Part shown: positions 25,882-35,099 of the stretch, piece after piece
Layout: every line of letters starts with the position of its first letter
How positions within the stretch are numbered: the stretch's first letter is position 1
Assembly (NCBI RefSeq): GCF_011601275.1
Contig: NZ_JAAOLY010000013.1
Coordinates: 62,001 to 126,000, forward strand
Direction: 5' to 3'
DNA from: Janthinobacterium lividum
GTDB taxonomy: Bacteria; Pseudomonadota; Gammaproteobacteria; Burkholderiales; Burkholderiaceae_D
DNA length: 64,000 nt
Position numbers and translations under genes: made by a program
Notes under the pieces: generated by a model
What the model was told of the DNA's origin: nothing
Databases searched by the model: none
Seen by the model: only the letters and a program-made list of their open reading frames with translations

Positions 25882-27202
25882 GGTGCACCCCGCGCACTTC
25901 ATTGTTGCGGGCGGCTGCCTGTGCCATCAGCAGCGGCAGTTCGGCATCGGAAAACTGCGTCGCCGCCGAGTCGCGCTTGAGCTTGAAGGCGCGGTCGATC
26001 AGGTAGCCACGGTCGGCCAGGTACAGGTCTTCCGGCACGCGCTGGCCGTTCGACACATAAAACAGGTTCAGTTTCTGGCGGATCACCACGTCGAGCACGT
26101 TGCCGATCGAGGCCGCTTCATCGAGCTTGGTCATGATGCAGCCGGCCAGGCCGCTGCCTTGATATGCGCGCACCACTTCGTTGAGGGTTTCCTGGGTCGC
26201 CGTGGAGTTCAGGCACAGCAGGCGTTTCACGTCGGCGCCAGCGCCCGACAGCATGGCCACCTGTTCCGTCACCATCTGGTCGCGCTGGCTCACGCCTACG
26301 GTATCAATCAGCACCGTGTGCTTGTTCTTCAATTCTTTCAGGGCGATGCGCAAGTCGGCCTCGTCCTTCACGGAATGCACCATCACGCCAAGGATCTTGC
26401 CGTAGATGCGCAGCTGTTCATGCGCGCCGATACGATAGGCGTCCGTGGTGATCAGGGCCAGCTTTTCCGGGCCGTGGCGCATCACGCAGCGGGCCGCCAG
26501 CTTGGCCGTGCTGGTGGTCTTGCCGACGCCGGTCGGGCCGACCAGGGCAAACACGCCGCCCTGCTCCAGCATGGCGTCTTCATTGGCCACGGTATTGAGG
26601 TTGCGGCTCAGGACAGTCTTGATCCAGCGCATGCTTTGCGCGCCGTCGAGGCCGGCGGGCAGCTTGTCGATCAGGTAGCGCGCCAGGCTGGCCGAAAAAC
26701 CGGCGGCCAGCATTTCGCGCAGCACGACGGCTTTTTGCGGCTCGCGCTGCTGCGTCGAACCCCACGAAATTTCCGCCAGCTGGGTTTCCATCATGCCGCG
26801 CATGGCGCGGATTTCATTCATCATGCCGCTCATCTCGGCGGCGGCGTTCTCTTTGACGTGCGCCAGCGCGCTGGCCATCATCTGCTGCATGCGGGCCATG
26901 TCCACTGGCTCGGAGGCAGCCTGGCGCGGCGCGGCAGGACGTGGCGCAGCCGGGCGCTGGGCCGGGGCGGCCGGACGCTGCGGCGTGGCGAACTGGGTCT
27001 GCAACTGGGGACGGGGCTGGGCCATTTCGGACGCGGCCGGCGGCGAAGCGAGCGAAGCGGCATCGTCATTGGCCAGCGCGAGGATTTCCACTACGCCGTC
27101 GGCCTGGCGGTTCGACAGGATCACGGCGTCGGGGCCCAGCGCTTCGCGCACCTTGCGCAGCGCATCGCGCGACGAGGCGCCCGTAAATTTCTTCACATTC
27201 AT
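25874..27202 (-). CDS. flhF: Flagellar placement GTPase FlhF
   Basis: A 442-residue SRP-type GTPase that positions the flagellum. It has an N-terminal basic domain (MNVKKFTGASSRDALRKVREALGPDAVILSNR), a Pro/Ala/Gln-rich linker (about 60-110), and an NG GTPase domain with P-loop LVGPTGVGKTTSTAKLA and DTVGVSQRD as G3. The ATG at 27202 with GGGAGG 6 bases upstream is far better supported than the long frame from 27319. It is coupled to flhG. Confidence 0.96.
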   Translation of the reverse strand: MNVKKFTGASSRDALRKVREALGPDAVILSNRQADGVVEILALANDDAASLASPPAASEMAQPRPQLQTQFATPQRPAAPAQRPAAPRPAAPRQAASEPVDMARMQQMMASALAHVKENAAAEMSGMMNEIRAMRGMMETQLAEISWGSTQQREPQKAVVLREMLAAGFSASLARYLIDKLPAGLDGAQSMRWIKTVLSRNLNTVANEDAMLEQGGVFALVGPTGVGKTTSTAKLAARCVMRHGPEKLALITTDAYRIGAHEQLRIYGKILGVMVHSVKDEADLRIALKELKNKHTVLIDTVGVSQRDQMVTEQVAMLSGAGADVKRLLCLNSTATQETLNEVVRAYQGSGLAGCIMTKLDEAASIGNVLDVVIRQKLNLFYVSNGQRVPEDLYLADRGYLIDRAFKLKRDSAATQFSDAELPLLMAQAAARNNEVRGVHLG

Positions 27203-27422
27203 GACCGGCCTCCCAAGGCGGGGGTGGCGCAATATTGGCTGAACTGTGTGACCATCATCGACTCCTGTTGCTTGAGTGCTGTCTTCCACATGGACACAGA
27301 TCACTCGGACAGTTTCCATTATTAGCGATGCTTGCAGGAAACGATCGAAGGAACAGGACGGGAAAGTACCCGTTATTCAGTTTGCCGGGAGGAAATTGAT
27401 GCTTTTATTGACCCAAACGAAG
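27203..27422. other. Intergenic region between flhA and flhF
   Basis: About 220 bases lie between the flhF start and the hairpin behind flhA. It probably holds a promoter for flhF-flhG-fliA-motCD on the minus strand. A short repeat ACGGG/CCCGT occurs near 27353-27372. No sigma-28 or convincing sigma-54 site was seen. Confidence 0.35.
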
Positions 27423-27455
27423 GCCGGGGTCAGACCCGGCGGGTCTGACCCCGGC
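27423..27455 (-). repeat. Perfect 15-base-pair hairpin behind flhA
   Basis: GCCGGGGTCAGACCC (27423-27437), a 3-base loop and its exact reverse complement (27441-27455) lie 14 bases past the flhA stop. No T tract follows on the minus strand. The GGGTCTGACCCC core resembles short intergenic repeats common in betaproteobacterial genomes. It could stabilise the mRNA end or slow transcription. Confidence 0.7.
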
Positions 27456-27469
27456 ATTAACCATGTCAA

Positions 27470-29566
27470 CTACTGCGCGCCCACCAGTGCCGTGACGCGG
27501 ATCGTCTTGGTTTCCGGCACTTCCGCATGCGACAGCACCTTGAGTTGCGGCAAGGCGCGGCGCAGGAAGCGCGACAGCAGCGCGCGCAGCGGCGCCGGCA
27601 CCAGCAGCACCGGCGTCAAGCCCAGCGCTTCCTGCTGCTGCGCGGCCAGCCCTGCCTGGTGCGCGATGGTGTCGGCCAGGCCAGGCTCGATGCCGGCGCC
27701 GTCGCCGCCATTGCCCATCGCTTGCATCAGCAAACGCTCGAGGCGGCTGTCGAGCGTCATCACGGACAGTTCGGCCGCGCCGGGGAACAGTTGCTGCACG
27801 ATGGCGCGGCCCAGGGCCACGCGTACCAGCGCCGTCAGCTCGTTCGGGTCTTGCGTGTTAACCGTGTGCTCGGCCAGGGTTTCGATGATGGTGCGCATGT
27901 CGCGGATGTGCACGCCCTCGGCCAGCAGGTTCTGCAGCACTTTTTGCAGGGTCGACAGCGACAGCATCTTCGGCACCAGGTCTTCCACCAGGCGCGGCGC
28001 ATCCTTGCCCAGGTGGTCGAGCAGCGACTGCACTTCCGCGCGGCCCAGCAGCTCCGACGCATGCGAAGTGATCAGGTGGTTCAAGTGCGTGGCCACCACG
28101 GTGCCCGCATCGACGACCGTATAGCCCATCGATTGCGCCTGGTCGCGCAAGCTGGCGTCGATCCACGTGGCGGGCAAGCCGAAGGCGGGGTCGTTCGTGG
28201 CCAGGCCCGGCAAGGTGCCGCTGGCCATGCCGGGATTGATCGCCAGGAACTGGCCGTTGAACGCTTCGCCCACGCCCACTTCCACGCCCTTCAAGGTGAT
28301 GCGGTAGGCGGACGGCTTGAGTTCCAGGTTGTCGCGGATATGTACGGGCGGCGCCAGGAAACCCACTTCCTGGGCGAACTTCTTGCGGATGCCCTTGATA
28401 CGCTTGAGCAATTCGCCGCCTTGCGTCTTGTCGACCAGGGGGATCAAGCGGTAGCCCACTTCCAGGCCCAGGGTATCGACGGGCATGATGTCTTGCCAGC
28501 TGGCTTCTTCCTGCTCGGGCGCCACGGTTGCTTGCGGCGCTTCAGCCGGCTTTTCGGCCGCCTCTTTTTCCTGCGTGCGTTTCTTGCTGATCAAATAGGC
28601 GGAACCGGCCAGCAGCGAGGCCAGCAGGATGAAGACCATGTTCGGCATGCCGGGGATCAGGCCCATGCCGCCGATGATGCCGGCAGTAATATAGAGTACT
28701 TGCGGTTTCGCAAACAATTGGCCCACCAGCTGGGTGCCGATGTCCTGTTCGCTGGCCACGCGCGAGACAACGATACCGGCCGCCGTGGAAATGATCAGCG
28801 AAGGAATCTGCGCCACCAGACCGTCACCGATGGCCAGCAAGGTGTAGTTCTTCAGTGCGTCGGCAAAGCCCATGTCGTGCTGCAGCAAGCCCACCAGCAA
28901 GCCGCCGACGATATTGATGACGGTGACCATGATGCCGGCGATGGCGTCGCCGCGCACGTATTTGCTGGCGCCGTCCATGGCGCCATAGAATTCCGCTTCC
29001 TGCGCCACTTCCGTGCGGCGGCGGCGCGCTTCGTCTTCGCCGATCAGGCCGGCGTTCAGGTCGGCATCGATGGCCATCTGTTTACCGGGCATGGCGTCCA
29101 GCGCGAAGCGGGCGCCCACCTCGGCGATACGGCCCGCACCCTTCGTCACGACGGTAAAGTTGATGATCGTCAAAATGATAAACACGACGATACCGACAGT
29201 GTAGTTGCCGCCGATCAGGAAGTGACCGAACGCTTCAATCACTTTACCGGCCGCATCGGCGCCCGTATGGCCTTCCGTCAGCACCACGCGCGTGGACGCC
29301 ACGTTCAGCGACAGGCGCAGCATGGTCGACACGAGCAGGATGGTCGGGAACGCCATGAAGTCGAGCGGCTTGACCGTGTACAGCGCCGTCAGCAGCACGA
29401 TGATCGATAGCGCGATATTGAAGCTGAAGAAGATGTCGAGGATGAAGGCGGGCAGCGGCAGCACCATCATCGCCAGCAGCATGATGATGATGATCGGCGC
29501 GGCGATACCCTTGCTGGCGTTGCCTTTCAATCCGCTGAGCCAGGCTGGCATGGTCAGGCCGTTCAT
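27470..29566 (-). CDS. flhA: Flagellar type III export protein FlhA
   Basis: A 698-residue FlhA, the ring-forming export gate protein. The N-terminal half has about eight membrane helices and the conserved cytoplasmic FHIPEP-family loop (GARFALDAMPGKQMAIDADLNAGLI, about 137-161). The C-terminal half (about 350-698) is the cytoplasmic docking platform for chaperone-cargo complexes. It begins 4 bases inside the end of flhB. Length is normal. Confidence 0.98.
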   Translation of the reverse strand: MNGLTMPAWLSGLKGNASKGIAAPIIIIMLLAMMVLPLPAFILDIFFSFNIALSIIVLLTALYTVKPLDFMAFPTILLVSTMLRLSLNVASTRVVLTEGHTGADAAGKVIEAFGHFLIGGNYTVGIVVFIILTIINFTVVTKGAGRIAEVGARFALDAMPGKQMAIDADLNAGLIGEDEARRRRTEVAQEAEFYGAMDGASKYVRGDAIAGIMVTVINIVGGLLVGLLQHDMGFADALKNYTLLAIGDGLVAQIPSLIISTAAGIVVSRVASEQDIGTQLVGQLFAKPQVLYITAGIIGGMGLIPGMPNMVFILLASLLAGSAYLISKKRTQEKEAAEKPAEAPQATVAPEQEEASWQDIMPVDTLGLEVGYRLIPLVDKTQGGELLKRIKGIRKKFAQEVGFLAPPVHIRDNLELKPSAYRITLKGVEVGVGEAFNGQFLAINPGMASGTLPGLATNDPAFGLPATWIDASLRDQAQSMGYTVVDAGTVVATHLNHLITSHASELLGRAEVQSLLDHLGKDAPRLVEDLVPKMLSLSTLQKVLQNLLAEGVHIRDMRTIIETLAEHTVNTQDPNELTALVRVALGRAIVQQLFPGAAELSVMTLDSRLERLLMQAMGNGGDGAGIEPGLADTIAHQAGLAAQQQEALGLTPVLLVPAPLRALLSRFLRRALPQLKVLSHAEVPETKTIRVTALVGAQ

Positions 29567-30756
29567 GGTGTGCTTCCTTTATTCTTGTCTGCCGCGTCTG
29601 CCGCGGGTTTGGTCTGCGATGCGGGGTCGAGCGGGTCGAGCTCCGGCGGCACGTCGAGTTTTTTCGGCTTGTCGGGGCGCTGGCCTTGGCCGCTGCCATA
29701 GCTGCGCAGCTGGAAGACGTAGGCCAGCACTTCGGCCACGGCGCCATACAGCGCCTCGGGAATCTCGTCGCCGATGTCCGTATGCTTGTACAGCGCGCGC
29801 GCCAGGGCCGGCGCTTCCAGGATGGCAACCTTGTGTTCACCGGCCAGTTCGCGGATCTTCGCCGCCACCTCGTCGATGCCCTTGGCCACCACCTGCGGCG
29901 CGCCGCGCGAATTCTCGCCATACTTCAAGGCCACGGCGTAGTGGGTAGGATTGGTCACTACCACGTCGGCCGTCGGCACGTCGGCCATCATGCGGCGGCG
30001 CGACATTTCATGCTGCATCTGGCGTATCTTCGCCTTGATCTGCGGATTGCCGTCCGATTCCTTCGACTCCTGCTTGACTTCCTGCAGGGACATTTTCATC
30101 TTGTTGGCGTAATGCCACATCTGGTAGGGACCATCGATGGCGGCGATCAGGCCCAGCGCGCCGACGATGAGCAAAAAGGCCGTGATCAGCAGGCTGATCA
30201 GATGAGCCGAACCGGCGCGCAGCGATTCCACCGACAGGCCCAGCACGGCATCTTTCTGATGCTGCATCACCATCCAGGCGACGACGCCGACGACGAGGGT
30301 CTTGGCGATGGCCTTGAGCAATTCCACCAGCGCATTCTTTGAAAACATATTGCCCAGGCCGCGAATCGGGTTGAGCTTGCCAAAATTGGGGGTGAACGCC
30401 TTGGAACTGAACAGCCAGCCGCCCACCAGCACGGGCGAAGCCAGGGCGACGAGCATGATGGCCGCGGCGTACGGCAAACAGGTCAGCAAGACCGAACCGA
30501 CGTCGTAGCCTATGCGCAACATCATCGCGTCGGGATTGAGTATCTGCTCCCGGTCCAGGGTCAGCCCGGAAACCATGACAGCCGTCAGCCGGCGCACGAT
30601 GGCGTCGCCGGCAAACCACAGGCAGCAGCCGGACGCCATCAACACCGTAAACGTGGCCACTTCACGCGATCGCGGAACGTCGCCTTCCTCACGCGCCTGC
30701 TCGAGGCGCTTCGGTGACGCGGCTTCGGTCTTTTCTGCGTCGCTGTCTTCCGACAT
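29563..30756 (-). CDS. flhB: Flagellar type III export switch protein FlhB
   Basis: A 397-residue FlhB, which wraps the export gate and switches secretion from hook to filament substrates. It has four membrane helices (about 30-210) and a cytoplasmic domain with the self-cleavage motif NPTH (VVVTNPTHYAVALKYGE, near residue 270). The ATG at 30756 with CGGAG is used; the longer frame starts at a TTG. Its end overlaps flhA. Confidence 0.97.
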   Translation of the reverse strand: MSEDSDAEKTEAASPKRLEQAREEGDVPRSREVATFTVLMASGCCLWFAGDAIVRRLTAVMVSGLTLDREQILNPDAMMLRIGYDVGSVLLTCLPYAAAIMLVALASPVLVGGWLFSSKAFTPNFGKLNPIRGLGNMFSKNALVELLKAIAKTLVVGVVAWMVMQHQKDAVLGLSVESLRAGSAHLISLLITAFLLIVGALGLIAAIDGPYQMWHYANKMKMSLQEVKQESKESDGNPQIKAKIRQMQHEMSRRRMMADVPTADVVVTNPTHYAVALKYGENSRGAPQVVAKGIDEVAAKIRELAGEHKVAILEAPALARALYKHTDIGDEIPEALYGAVAEVLAYVFQLRSYGSGQGQRPDKPKKLDVPPELDPLDPASQTKPAADAADKNKGSTP

Positions 30757-30896
30757 CAATCAACTCCGGTGAAGTCCTGCAGCCTGGCTAGGCGCAATAC
30801 GGACTGGGCATGGAGCATTATCGATTCCAGCGAGCGAAAACCATCGGGGGAACAGGGGGGCAATTCCCCTGCTTTTCCAGTTTGCCTTTAGGAAAC

Positions 30897-31895
30897 TTAG
30901 CGCGACTTCCTGGCTTCCGCCTGCTTCACCGTCTGTTCGATGGCGCCAAACAGCGATTTGCCGTCGTCACCCAACATTTCCAATCGAACAACATCGCCAA
31001 ACAACAGGAATGGCGTGCTGGCGACACCATCGGCGATCATCTCCTGGTTACGTCGCTCAACAATACTGGAAAAGCCCTTCTTGACTTCCTTGTTGGCGAC
31101 GCCGCCCGCACTGACCACGCTGCCGGCGCGCGCGTTACGCGTCTGGCACAGATGGGCGAGCAATTGGGGGTAATTGAAGGCCATGTCGGCGCCCGCGTGG
31201 GGCTGGCCCGTCAACTTGCCGTTCAGGCTGCAGCGCAGCGCGTAATGCACCTTGCCGCCGCGCCAGGCGTCGCCCAGCTCGTCGGGCGTGATGGCCACGG
31301 GAGAACAGGCCATGACCGGTTTCGCTTGCAGGAAGCCGCAGCCGTTGGCCTGCTCGTCGGGCGTCAGGTTGCGCAGGGTGATGTCGTTGACCAGCATCAG
31401 CAGCTTGATGTTCAGGTGCGCCTGGTCCGGCGTCGACCCCATGGCCACGTCGTCCGTGATGGCGGCGATGCCTGCCTCGTAATCGATGCCCCACTGCTCG
31501 TGCGCCAGGGCGATGTCATCGTGGGCGCCAAGGAAATCATCGCTGGCCCCCTGGTACATCCTTGGCGCATCGCGCAGATTGCCCGGCGCTTCAACGCCTG
31601 CGGCCTTGCAGGCCCGCTCGATCTGTTGCAGATAAGAAGCGCCGGCCACGCGCAGGCTGCTGCGCGGCAGGGGCGCCATGCAGTTGGCCGGGTCGAACTC
31701 GAAGGCGCGATGGCCGCGGCCGCTGTTGATGGTCTGGTACAGTAAATCGAGCTGGGGCGCGATGAAGCTCCAGTCGTCGAGCGCCTTTTGCAGGGTCGAG
31801 GCGATGCCATCGGCCAGGTGGGCCGTTTTCAGGTCGCGCGAGACGACAGCCAGCTGGCCGTCGCGCGTGCCATCGTTCAGGGTAGCTAATTTCAT
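30897..31895 (-). CDS. Fumarylacetoacetate hydrolase-family protein
   Basis: A 332-residue FAH-family enzyme. The N-terminal part (about 1-75) is followed by the metal-binding FAH domain, with YQGASDDFLGAHDDI and GIDYEAGIAAITDDVAMG segments. Such enzymes cleave C-C bonds in tyrosine or aromatic catabolism or act as diketone hydrolases. No catabolic neighbour is present, so the substrate is open. It lies between flhB and a pseudouridine synthase gene and may have its own promoter, since a terminator precedes it. Confidence 0.85.
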   Translation of the reverse strand: MKLATLNDGTRDGQLAVVSRDLKTAHLADGIASTLQKALDDWSFIAPQLDLLYQTINSGRGHRAFEFDPANCMAPLPRSSLRVAGASYLQQIERACKAAGVEAPGNLRDAPRMYQGASDDFLGAHDDIALAHEQWGIDYEAGIAAITDDVAMGSTPDQAHLNIKLLMLVNDITLRNLTPDEQANGCGFLQAKPVMACSPVAITPDELGDAWRGGKVHYALRCSLNGKLTGQPHAGADMAFNYPQLLAHLCQTRNARAGSVVSAGGVANKEVKKGFSSIVERRNQEMIADGVASTPFLLFGDVVRLEMLGDDGKSLFGAIEQTVKQAEARKSR

Positions 31896-31942
31896 GTGCG
31901 GGAAACTTCGTCAAATGCAGGCAATAGGAGGCTAAAGACGTC

Positions 31943-31966
31943 AAAAAGCCGGGAAATCCCGGCTTT
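31943..31966 (-). terminator. Intrinsic terminator behind the pseudouridine synthase gene
   Basis: AAAGCCGGGA (31945-31954) and TCCCGGCTTT (31957-31966) form a 10-base-pair stem with a 2-base loop. On the minus strand it runs into TTTTT. It lies 17 bases past the stop at 31983. Confidence 0.88.
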
Positions 31967-31982
31967 GGCGATCAGAAGGGCT

Positions 31983-32693
31983 TTACGCCAGCAGCGCGAT
32001 CTGCTCGGGAGTCAGATAGCACCACTCGCCTTCGGCGATGCTCAGCGATTCCAGGGTCAGGCTGCCGATGGCGGAACGGTGCAGCGCGCTGCAATGGTTG
32101 CCGGCGGCGGCCAGCATGCGCTTGACCTGGTGGTACTTGCCTTGCTCGAGCACGATTTCCAGCTGGTGCTCGCCGCGCTTGACGCAGACGAGGGCCGCCA
32201 GCGGGGCCGGCTCGTCGTGCAATTGCACGCCGGCCAATAGCTGCGCCACCAGCTCATCCGTCACGGGCTCTTGCGTGGTGGCCTGGTAAATCTTGGGAAC
32301 GTGGCGCTTCGGCGACGATTGTGCATGGATAAACGGCCCATCGTCGGACATCAGCAGCATACCGGTCGTATCGTGGTCGAGCCGGCCAACGGGCTGGACT
32401 TCGCGCCAGGTGAACTGTTCCGGCAGCAGGGTCAGCACGCCAGGATGGTGGCTGGGCTTGCGCGAGCATTCGAAGTTGGCAGGCTTGTTCAGCGCCAGGT
32501 ACAGCTGCGCGCGGAACACCCATTCTTCGTCGAACACGTGCAGCACCAGGCCTTCGGTCTCGACGATGGTGCGGTAATTGGTCTGGGTGACGCCATCGAT
32601 GACGACATCGCCATCTTCAATAAGGGAACGACAATATTTACGGGTGCCAAAACCCTGCGATTGCAGGATGCGGTCTAGGGATAATTTACTCAT
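31983..32693 (-). CDS. RsuA/RluE-family pseudouridine synthase
   Basis: A 236-residue rRNA pseudouridine synthase. It has an N-terminal S4 RNA-binding domain (about 1-60) and the catalytic motif VGRLDHDTTGMLLMSDDG with the active-site Asp. Members modify 16S U516 (RsuA) or sites in 23S rRNA (RluE, RluB, RluF); size and motif fit the RsuA/RluE group best. The ATG at 32693 (MSKLSLDRILQSQG) is the family start; a frame from 32846 adds 51 unrelated residues. Confidence 0.88.
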   Translation of the reverse strand: MSKLSLDRILQSQGFGTRKYCRSLIEDGDVVIDGVTQTNYRTIVETEGLVLHVFDEEWVFRAQLYLALNKPANFECSRKPSHHPGVLTLLPEQFTWREVQPVGRLDHDTTGMLLMSDDGPFIHAQSSPKRHVPKIYQATTQEPVTDELVAQLLAGVQLHDEPAPLAALVCVKRGEHQLEIVLEQGKYHQVKRMLAAAGNHCSALHRSAIGSLTLESLSIAEGEWCYLTPEQIALLA

Positions 32694-32861
32694 GGGCGTG
32701 ACTTTACCAGAAGCGGCTGGCAGCGTGAAGCGGCCCTGCGCCAGGCCTTCGAAGACGGCAGGCACAGATGAGCTAAAGTACAAGGTGAGATTTCGATATA
32801 AATGGCCAATTCCTTTGAGAAATATCAAGCGCTCGGAATATCGCATTGATAGACTGAAACT

Positions 32862-32883
32862 TCGTTAGGAATCCGCCTAACGA
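32862..32883. promoter_or_regulatory. Inverted repeat upstream of a small unknown gene
   Basis: TCGTTAGG (32862-32869), a 6-base spacer and CCTAACGA (32876-32883) form a perfect 8-base inverted repeat 44 bases before the start at 32927. It is in the right place for an operator or a leader hairpin of the small gene. No T tract follows. Confidence 0.4.
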
Positions 32884-32926
32884 GCTTTAGGAATAATAAC
32901 CAGACAACGAATCACAAGGACATTGT

Positions 32927-33304
32927 ATGAAGCATACCGATACCATCGCCTTACAAGGCAGCATCGCCGACATGCGCCAGCGCATCGCTGCGGAACAGGC
33001 GGCCATGCACAAGGTCAGACTCGGCGTGGCGCGCTGGAGCAACACCCCTGCGCAGCAAGATGCGGAAGCGCCCCCATCGCCAGCATGCCAGACGCACTGG
33101 CATGCCGAAGCGCAATGCCATTTCATGTGCTGGCTGGAACTGGGCGGTTTTGCCCACGCGGATACGGACGCGGAAACCGACAAGGTGACGACGCCCGCCA
33201 TGGCGGACACGCCGCCCGACATCAGTTCCGGCGTCAACACCATTGCGACGCCGGCCCGGCAGGCAACTACGCTGCCCGCGCACTGCAACGGCTGCGCCGT
33301 CTGA
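32927..33304 (+). CDS. Small Cys/His-rich hypothetical protein
   Basis: A 125-residue protein with no recognised family. It is predicted soluble, with a helical start (IADMRQRIAAEQAAMHKVRLGVARW) and a middle rich in Cys and His (CQTHWHAEAQCHFMCW, about 54-69) plus a C-terminal HCNGC. These could bind a metal. The start is preceded by AAGGA at a good distance and its upstream region is AT-rich with an inverted repeat, which supports it as a real gene. Function unknown. Confidence 0.6.
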   Translation: MKHTDTIALQGSIADMRQRIAAEQAAMHKVRLGVARWSNTPAQQDAEAPPSPACQTHWHAEAQCHFMCWLELGGFAHADTDAETDKVTTPAMADTPPDISSGVNTIATPARQATTLPAHCNGCAV

Positions 33305-33680
33305 ACCCGGCCCACCTGCCAGCCATGCCCTGCCCTCGCATGCCTGCCTTGCCAGCACGCCCAACTACGACATCCAGCAACATGTGCCCGTCCGGCACGG
33401 ACGACGCACAAAAGGAAACGGCGGCATTGCGCCGCCGTTCCCAAGCCCCATCGGGACTTTAGTGAGGAATGTAAATTCACTCAAAACCACATCTGCGATG
33501 CGGCGAGTAGTTCCAAGACCTGCCAATCAAGTTAGTACTGACAACATAGTTGATATATCGCCCCTCCTTGAAAAGAACTACGCTTTCACTATAGCCCAAG
33601 CAGCCCCTTTTTCAAGCCAATTTACCACCTTATTGAAAATCATTCTCGATTGGCTTGCCTGCCAGCCAAGAGTGATGTCC
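33305..33680. other. Intergenic region between two convergent genes
   Basis: This 376-base region lies between the 3' ends of the small unknown gene and the S49 peptidase gene. It contains a hairpin at 33414-33441 (AACGGCGGC / GCCGCCGTT, 9 perfect pairs, 5-base loop; followed by TTTT on the minus strand), which may end both transcripts. The part after 33470 is AT-richer than its surroundings and includes a weak Fur-box-like sequence near 33629-33647. No gene was recognised. Confidence 0.5.
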
Positions 33681-34682
33681 TCAGCGCAACGCCGGTTGTG
33701 ACTGCTGCACGGCCGCCTTCATGGCGCCCGCGCCCATGGCGGCGCCAAACTTTTTCAGCACCCGTTCCGGCAAGCCTTCATGCTGCGTGTAGTCGACGAT
33801 GTCTTCCGCCTTGACGACGTCGCGCGCCACGCTGTCGACCGTGCCGAAATCGTCGGCCAGGCCCATTTCCACGGCTTTCGCGCCCGTCCAGTACAAGCCG
33901 GAGAAGGTATCGGCCGTTTCCTTCAGGCGCTTGCCCCGTCCCGCCCGCACCACCTCGATGAATTGCTGGTGGATTTCATTGAGCATGCTCTGCGCATACG
34001 CCTTGTGCTTTTCCGTCAGGGGGCTGAACGGGTCCATGAAACCCTTGTTCTCGCCCGCCGTCAGCAAACGGCGCTCGACGCCGACCTTTTCCATCACGCC
34101 CGTAAAGCCGAAGCCATCCATCAGCACGCCGATGGAGCCGACCACGCTGGCCTTGTTGACGTAGATGCGGTCGGCGGCGGCGGCGATGTAATAGCCGCCC
34201 GAGGCGCACATTTCATCGACCACCACATATAAAGGCTTGTCCGGATAGCCCTTGCGCAGGCGCTGCATCTCGTCGACGATCATGCCGGCCTGCACGGGAC
34301 TGCCGCCCGGACTATTAATATGCAGCACCACGGCCACGGAGCCGCTATCGGAAAACGCCTTGTCCAGCGCAGGGATGACGACGGCGGCCGAGCCGCTGCC
34401 TTCGGATTCGATGGCGCCGCTGATGTCGATCAGGGCCGTATGGCGACCCAGGGTTTCGCTGTCGTCGGCCGTGTTGTAGTCATAAAACACCCACAGGGCG
34501 AACAGCACGATGAGCAGGCCGAAGACCTTGAAAAAGATGCTCCAGCGGCGGTGCGCGCGTTGTTCTTGCAAAGTGGCAAATACCAGCTTTTCCAGCACGT
34601 CGCGCTCCCAGTTCCCTGCGGGGACGCCGTGGCCGGCCGCTGGTGCGCTGCTGTCCAGCTTGTCATTCGTGTTATCGCTCAT
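33681..34682 (-). CDS. sppA: S49-family signal peptide peptidase (SppA-like)
   Basis: A 333-residue membrane-anchored serine peptidase of the short SppA type. One membrane helix (about 49-68) is followed by the ClpP-like S49 domain with LHINSPGGSPVQAG (oxyanion region) and DEMCASGGYYIAAAADRIY, which carries the catalytic Ser; the Lys partner is expected in the ASVVGSIGV-containing part. It removes leftover signal peptides from the inner membrane. It lies 39 bases downstream of the Rieske gene. Confidence 0.92.
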   Translation of the reverse strand: MSDNTNDKLDSSAPAAGHGVPAGNWERDVLEKLVFATLQEQRAHRRWSIFFKVFGLLIVLFALWVFYDYNTADDSETLGRHTALIDISGAIESEGSGSAAVVIPALDKAFSDSGSVAVVLHINSPGGSPVQAGMIVDEMQRLRKGYPDKPLYVVVDEMCASGGYYIAAAADRIYVNKASVVGSIGVLMDGFGFTGVMEKVGVERRLLTAGENKGFMDPFSPLTEKHKAYAQSMLNEIHQQFIEVVRAGRGKRLKETADTFSGLYWTGAKAVEMGLADDFGTVDSVARDVVKAEDIVDYTQHEGLPERVLKKFGAAMGAGAMKAAVQQSQPALR

Positions 34683-34721
34683 GATTCACTTTGTTTAAAT
34701 TACAGAAGTTCTGCCCCGGCC

Positions 34722-35099
34722 TCAGGCCGGCAGCGGCTGGACATATTCGTCGGGTTGCCAGTACAGCTGGCCATCGCGCTCGGCCACGGCGATCGGACGC
34801 AAGCGCCCGCCCTTGCAGGGACCGCCCGCGCACAGGCCGCTTTCCGGCACATAGATGGCGCCATGCGTCGAACACATCAGGTACAAGCCGCTGGACTCGA
34901 AAAACTCGCCCTCCGCCCAATCCAGTTCGATCGGCACATGGGCACAGCGGTTCAGGTAGCCATATGCCTTGCCGCCATGGCGCACGACAAAGCCCGTGGT
35001 CGCTTCGCCGCCGGCAGAGACGGGAAAGCGCACGCCCTTGCCGCCATCGGCCACGGCATCGGCCGCACAAATCAACACTTCCGCAACGTCGGTCATCAT
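34722..35099 (-). CDS. Rieske [2Fe-2S] protein
   Basis: A 125-residue single-domain Rieske ferredoxin. The two cluster motifs are NRCAHVPIELDW (Cys and His) and MCSTHGAIYVPESGLCAGGPCKGG (Cys and His, plus extra cysteines). It is not fused to an oxygenase, so its electron partner is unknown. The start ATG at 35099 overlaps the HAD stop (ATGA), giving translational coupling. The HAD-Rieske-S49 cluster next to an RluC-type gene is common in related betaproteobacteria. Confidence 0.88.
   Translation of the reverse strand: MMTDVAEVLICAADAVADGGKGVRFPVSAGGEATTGFVVRHGGKAYGYLNRCAHVPIELDWAEGEFFESSGLYLMCSTHGAIYVPESGLCAGGPCKGGRLRPIAVAERDGQLYWQPDEYVQPLPA

Noticed and set aside
24196..25980. 594-codon open frame on the plus strand opposite fliA and flhG
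   Set aside because: Both genes on the other strand are clear; the frame has no family resemblance and is a shadow.
30800..30870. Possible sigma-28 promoter upstream of flhB (GATGGTTT...ATCGATAA on the minus strand)
   Set aside because: Spacing is 12 and both elements match only partly (5/8 and 6/8); flhB is normally a middle gene.
33629..33647. Fur-box-like sequence (about 14 of 19 bases)
   Set aside because: It lies between two gene 3' ends with no downstream start, so an iron-regulated target is missing.
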